18,260 nt of DNA from an uncultured bacterium (GTDB taxonomy: Bacteria > Bacillota > Clostridia > Oscillospirales > Ruminococcaceae). Within the stretch, counting starts at the first letter, position 1, and each line of letters starts with the position of its first letter. The position numbers and the translations under genes are program-made. The notes under the pieces were generated by a model. That model was not told the DNA's origin. It ran no database searches and saw only the letters and a list, made by a program, of their open reading frames with translations. Shown here piece by piece: positions 15,167-18,260 of this stretch. Location: contig CAJMLQ010000055.1 of NCBI GenBank assembly GCA_905214265.1, forward strand, positions 1-18,260. The letters are read 5' to 3'.

Positions 15167-16110
15167 ATTATCTTGGATTTGACATTGGCGGCACCAAATG
15201 CGCCGTGGTACTGGGGAACCGGGAAGGCCGTGTGCTCCACAAGGAGGTCTTTCCCACAGAGGGCCCTGCCGCAACCCTGGAAAAGCTTTTCCAGGCAGCG
15301 GAACAATTTCCGGAGCATGCCTGTGCCGCCGGCATATCCTGCGGCGGACCGCTGGATGAGGCCTCCGGCGTGATCCTCTCCCCTCCCAACCTTCCCGGCT
15401 GGGACCAGGTGGAGATCGTCCGCATGATCCAGGAGCGGTTTAAGATTCCTGCCTGGCTCTGCAACGACGCCAACGCCTGTGCTCTGGCGGAATGGCAGTT
15501 CGGCGCGGGCCGCGGAACCCGCAGCATGGTGTTTCTGACCTTCGGTACCGGCATGGGCGCCGGGTTGATCCTGGACGGGCGGCTCTATTCCGGTGTCTGC
15601 GGCAATGCCGGGGAGATCGGCCACCTGCGGATGGAGCGGACCGGACCGGTGGGGTACGGCAAGGCAGGCTCCTTCGAGGGCTTCGCCAGCGGCGGAGGCA
15701 TCGCCCAGCTGGCCCGAATCGCCGCCCTGGAGCAGCTCCAGCAAGGAAAGTCCACCGCCTACTGCCGCTCCATTGCGGAGCTGGACGGCATCACCGCTAA
15801 AAGCACCGCCCAAGCGGCGGAGGCGGGCGATCCGACCGCCCTCGCCGTCTACCGGGCCTGTGGGGAAAAGCTGGGGGCCGGGCTGGCTGTTCTCATCGAT
15901 CTGCTGAACCCGGAGCGCATTGTCATCGGGAGCATCTTCCAGCGGTCAGAAGCTCTCCTTCGTCCGGCAATGGAGGAGGTTCTGCGGCGGGAGGCGCTTC
16001 CGTCCTCCCTGGCGGCTGTGCAGATCGTCCCCGCAGCCCTGGGCAACGAGATCGGTGACATTGCCGCCCTGTCCATCGCCGTTGCGAAAGGAGCTACCGC
16101 AGATGTTTGA
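15163..16110 (+). CDS. ROK-family sugar kinase lacking the zinc-finger cysteines
   Basis: This 315-residue protein would phosphorylate a hexose or related sugar with ATP in the cytosol. The phosphate-1 motif FDIGGTK (Asp7), the catalytic Asp102 in NDANA, the FGTGMGAGLILDG adenosine region and EIGH (His154) are all present. The zinc motif CxCGxxGCxE, typical of ROK kinases, reads VGYGKAGSFE (163-172), so all three cysteines are replaced while the glycines, Glu172 and His154 remain. There is no helix-turn-helix at the N terminus, so it is a kinase rather than an NagC/XylR repressor. It starts with GTG inside the GH2 stop codon, behind GAGGAGG, and overlaps the next gene by 8 bases. Mannose or the GH2 product is the obvious substrate. 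Confidence 0.87.
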   Translation: MNYLGFDIGGTKCAVVLGNREGRVLHKEVFPTEGPAATLEKLFQAAEQFPEHACAAGISCGGPLDEASGVILSPPNLPGWDQVEIVRMIQERFKIPAWLCNDANACALAEWQFGAGRGTRSMVFLTFGTGMGAGLILDGRLYSGVCGNAGEIGHLRMERTGPVGYGKAGSFEGFASGGGIAQLARIAALEQLQQGKSTAYCRSIAELDGITAKSTAQAAEAGDPTALAVYRACGEKLGAGLAVLIDLLNPERIVIGSIFQRSEALLRPAMEEVLRREALPSSLAAVQIVPAALGNEIGDIAALSIAVAKGATADV

Positions 16111-16729
16111 AGAACTGTACCGCCGCCATCCCCTCCTGTCCCCCTGCAGGGAATCCCTGGAACAAGCCGCCTGGCTGCTCCTGCAGTGCTTCCAGTCCGG
16201 CGGCAAGCTCCTGGTCTGCGGCAACGGAGGAAGCAGCGCTGACAGCGGCCACATCGTCGGAGAGCTGATGAAGGGCTTCCGCCTCCGCCGCCCTATCCCG
16301 CCGGAGGAACGGCAGCGTCTGCTGGAATGGTTCCCGGACTGCGGCGAAGCCCTAGCCAACGAACTCCAGGGTGCACTTCCCGCCATCTCTCTCCCGGACC
16401 AGACCGCCCTTTTCACCGCTTGCGCCAATGACATCTCCGCCTCCATGGCCTATGGCCAGATGGTCTACGGTTATGGCCGGAAGGGAGACGTTCTCTTGAC
16501 CATCAGCACCTCTGGAAATTCCGAGAATGTTGTAAACGCCGCCCGCATCGCCAAATTCCGGGGCCTGAAAATCATCGCCCTGACCGGGGAAGGGCCCTGT
16601 CTGCTGGACCGCCTTGCCGACGCGGCTATCCACGTGCCGGAGCGGGAGACCGCCCGGATACAGGAGCTGCACCTTCCAGTCTACCACGCTCTCTGCGCCT
16701 GGTGTGAGGAACAGTTCTTCAGCAGCTGA
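16103..16729 (+). CDS. SIS-domain sugar-phosphate isomerase, GmhA (phosphoheptose isomerase)-like
   Basis: This 208-residue protein has one SIS domain with the phosphate-binding GNGGSSADSGH (40-50) and ISTSGNSENV (134-143). GmhA interconverts sedoheptulose 7-phosphate and D-glycero-D-manno-heptose 7-phosphate. Its zinc ligands are matched here by His50, Glu54, Gln187 (in ARIQELH) and His195. A segment of roughly 20 extra residues after the first loop (about 60-95, PIPPEERQRLLEWFPDCGEA) is not found in the Gram-negative enzyme. It starts behind AAAGGAG, 8 bases inside the ROK gene. No GmhB, HldE or HldD homologue is nearby, so the role is probably catabolic, isomerising the kinase product. Whether that is a heptose or mannose phosphate is open. 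Confidence 0.82.
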   Translation: MFEELYRRHPLLSPCRESLEQAAWLLLQCFQSGGKLLVCGNGGSSADSGHIVGELMKGFRLRRPIPPEERQRLLEWFPDCGEALANELQGALPAISLPDQTALFTACANDISASMAYGQMVYGYGRKGDVLLTISTSGNSENVVNAARIAKFRGLKIIALTGEGPCLLDRLADAAIHVPERETARIQELHLPVYHALCAWCEEQFFSS

Positions 16730-16731
16730 CC

Positions 16732-16744
16732 GTAGGATTCCTAC
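16732..16744. repeat. Short palindrome between convergent genes
   Basis: GTAGGA, one base, then TCCTAC form a perfect 6-bp dyad in the 11-base gap between two convergent genes and include the stop codon of the alpha-galactosidase. There is no T run on either side, so it is a weak terminator candidate at best. Confidence 0.3.
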
Positions 16745-18260
16745 TGTCCACAGCTCTTCAGACACACAAGCTGGGCGCAATGAGGCGCAAGGGACGTCTC
16801 ATACACACCGTCATGGATACCGAATTCTTCATCCGTGAAGTGTTCCCATGCCAGGCACCTGCCATCGGTCAAGATGCGGAAGGTCCGCTCCCGTTCGCCC
16901 CAGTTGATGAGCGCTACCCTGCGGACTCCGCCGCTGCTGCCGCACTCGATCACGCCGGGAATATAGGAATCCAGCAGGTCTGTCGGAACGCCCACGCGAT
17001 CACCTATGGGCAGCAGCCGTGCATACAGATCGATTTGCCGGTCATCCATCAGCGGCAGCTTATCTGAAAGGAACAGGGATCCGCCTGCTGCGTACATCGC
17101 CACCAAAAAGGTGTGGATCTCTTCCTCGGTGCGCGAACAGTACCTGCGGCAGTCACCGTCCTCATTCTCTGCCCTGCGGATCATGAGGCAGTCCGGGTCC
17201 GATATAAACAGCGTGCGGTTCATAAAATAGCGCTTGAAGATCAGATTATACGCTTTGATAACGGATTCCCAGCGTTCAAAGATATCTACGGAAATACGCA
17301 TGCCATCCACGAACTCCGCGGTCTCGAAGATCGGACAGGTGCAGCCAAGGATATACGTATCCGGATGCGCCGCTTCCCGCACTAATCGAAAGTACTCCCG
17401 CAGATTCTGCAGGGCACCTGCCTCCGGGTCATGGTACACGCCCGCAGTCATATATTCGCTGACAATATCGATTTTCAGATAGCGGTAGCCCCAGTCCCAG
17501 GTAAGCCGATGGTACAGTTCGCGCACATACTGCTTTGCGCCCGGATGGGTGACGTCCAGCATACAGCAGTTTTTCGATTCCGCCAAGCTCCCGGATGGCG
17601 TGTGGACAAACCAGTCCGAATGCTCCCGCACGATGCTGCTGTCCTTGTCAAAATTGAACGGCGATAGCCAAATGCCCGGAGTGTACCCATGCTCACAGAT
17701 CAAATCCGCATAAAACTTCATCCCCCTGGCGAAGCAGGTCCTGTTTTCCTCTCCATTATGATTGCCGGACGACCAGCCTGCATCAATCTGAAAGACCTCC
17801 AGCGGTACACGGCCGCGGATCTCATCGCATTTGGCAAGGTTCTCATATACCATGCGTTCGTCGATGTTGTCCATGTAGTAATACCAAGAGCAAAAGCCGG
17901 TGGGGGCCTTGGTGCGGCGGTTTGGAAACCGGTTAAAATCGTGGATCAGGCGGGCGTATTCCGGCAGGCCGGCCGTCAGGTCACCGTAAAACGAAAGCTG
18001 CATCCAATCTGAGCAAAGCGTCCTCCCCGCTGGGAGCTTTCTTCCATCCAGGAAATGCCGGTACTCTACCGTCCCACCCTCGCAGGCAAAAACCGAAGAG
18101 AAGTAGTGGTCAAAGCTGGCAAATCCGAAATGGACCGCCTGCCCCTCCCGGTCAACTGCGGGCAGATGCACGGCGCTGTCGGCAAAATCATTTTCCAGAA
18201 ATCTCTTAAGGCAACACCGCACAGAAAAAGGAGCGAGATAGTGCCCAATGTGATATAATA
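16741..18260 (-). CDS. GH36-like alpha-galactosidase, 5' end beyond the window
   Basis: At least 506 residues of a retaining alpha-galactosidase-type TIM-barrel enzyme are visible. Motifs in order are PTGFCSWYYYM, VFQIDAGW, GIWLSPFNFDKDS, YLKIDIVSEYM with the probable nucleophile Asp encoded at 17467-17469, and FVDGMRISVDIFERW with the probable acid/base Asp at 17284-17286. The C-terminal beta domain ends in SLAPHCAQLVCLKSC. The frame stays open and protein-like past a possible GTG at 18222 up to the right edge (LYHIGHYLAPFSV), so the true start and part of the N-terminal beta-sandwich lie outside. It converges on the GmhA-like gene with an 11-base gap. GH36 and GH27 share this fold; the length and motifs favour GH36. 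Confidence 0.85.
   Translation of the reverse strand, partial: LYHIGHYLAPFSVRCCLKRFLENDFADSAVHLPAVDREGQAVHFGFASFDHYFSSVFACEGGTVEYRHFLDGRKLPAGRTLCSDWMQLSFYGDLTAGLPEYARLIHDFNRFPNRRTKAPTGFCSWYYYMDNIDERMVYENLAKCDEIRGRVPLEVFQIDAGWSSGNHNGEENRTCFARGMKFYADLICEHGYTPGIWLSPFNFDKDSSIVREHSDWFVHTPSGSLAESKNCCMLDVTHPGAKQYVRELYHRLTWDWGYRYLKIDIVSEYMTAGVYHDPEAGALQNLREYFRLVREAAHPDTYILGCTCPIFETAEFVDGMRISVDIFERWESVIKAYNLIFKRYFMNRTLFISDPDCLMIRRAENEDGDCRRYCSRTEEEIHTFLVAMYAAGGSLFLSDKLPLMDDRQIDLYARLLPIGDRVGVPTDLLDSYIPGVIECGSSGGVRRVALINWGERERTFRILTDGRCLAWEHFTDEEFGIHDGVYETSLAPHCAQLVCLKSCGQ

Noticed and set aside
15079..15813. Minus-strand open frame opposite the ROK kinase gene
   Set aside because: It is the antisense shadow of a gene with intact ROK motifs, and has no start signal.
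1..18260. CRISPR arrays, tRNA or rRNA genes, phage or toxin-antitoxin genes
   Set aside because: No regularly spaced repeat array, no cloverleaf-type sequence ending in CCA and no rRNA-like block was seen by eye. The only repeats are the short regulatory ones listed.

Overview
The window looks like chromosomal DNA from a Gram-positive, saccharolytic anaerobe of the class Clostridia, probably a gut member of the Oscillospirales or Lachnospirales; the exact taxon is an inference. The basis is strong AGGAGG-type ribosome binding sites, sigma-A promoters, a lipoprotein sugar-binding protein with LplB/LplC-type permeases and no ATPase of its own, ROK kinases, AraC regulators paired with glycosidases, and a secreted DD-carboxypeptidase with cell-wall-binding repeats.

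Left third (1-6690, visibly AT-richer): a minus-strand sugar module. In transcription order it holds an AraC-type regulator (5611-6498), a Gfo/Idh/MocA oxidoreductase (4447-5502), a sugar-phosphate isomerase/epimerase-type TIM barrel (3595-4437), two ABC permeases (2712-3629 and 1802-2695) and a large lipoprotein solute-binding protein (155-1753). An intrinsic terminator follows. Behind it lies the first stretch of a ROK kinase gene that breaks off after about 13 codons (36-89), so the operon is cut at the window's left end.

Middle (6694-11060, GC-rich): a minus-strand prmA-MFS pair coupled by an ATGA overlap with a good promoter, then a VanY/M15-type D,D-carboxypeptidase carrying five cell-wall-binding repeats with its own consensus promoter and terminator, then a second stand-alone TIM-barrel isomerase. 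Behind the isomerase gene is a scar region (11084-11825) with an AraC DNA-binding relic and a dead 5' fragment of an IS200/IS605 tnpA.

Right third (11874-18260, GC-rich): an AraC regulator transcribed divergently from a tightly coupled plus-strand operon of a GH2 beta-mannosidase-like enzyme (12863-15166), a ROK sugar kinase (15163-16110) and a GmhA-like SIS sugar-phosphate isomerase (16103-16729). A GH36-like alpha-galactosidase converges on it and runs off the right edge. The divergent spacer has two AATAT(T)GCAA direct repeats that fit AraC-type operators.

Read together, the region is a patchwork of glycan-use modules around a small housekeeping block. The left module imports and isomerises or oxidises an unidentified sugar. 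The right module hydrolyses a beta-mannoside-like substrate, phosphorylates the product and isomerises it. The least conventional element is the GH2-ROK-GmhA-like trio, whose most literal reading would be a mannoside or mannoheptoside breakdown route.
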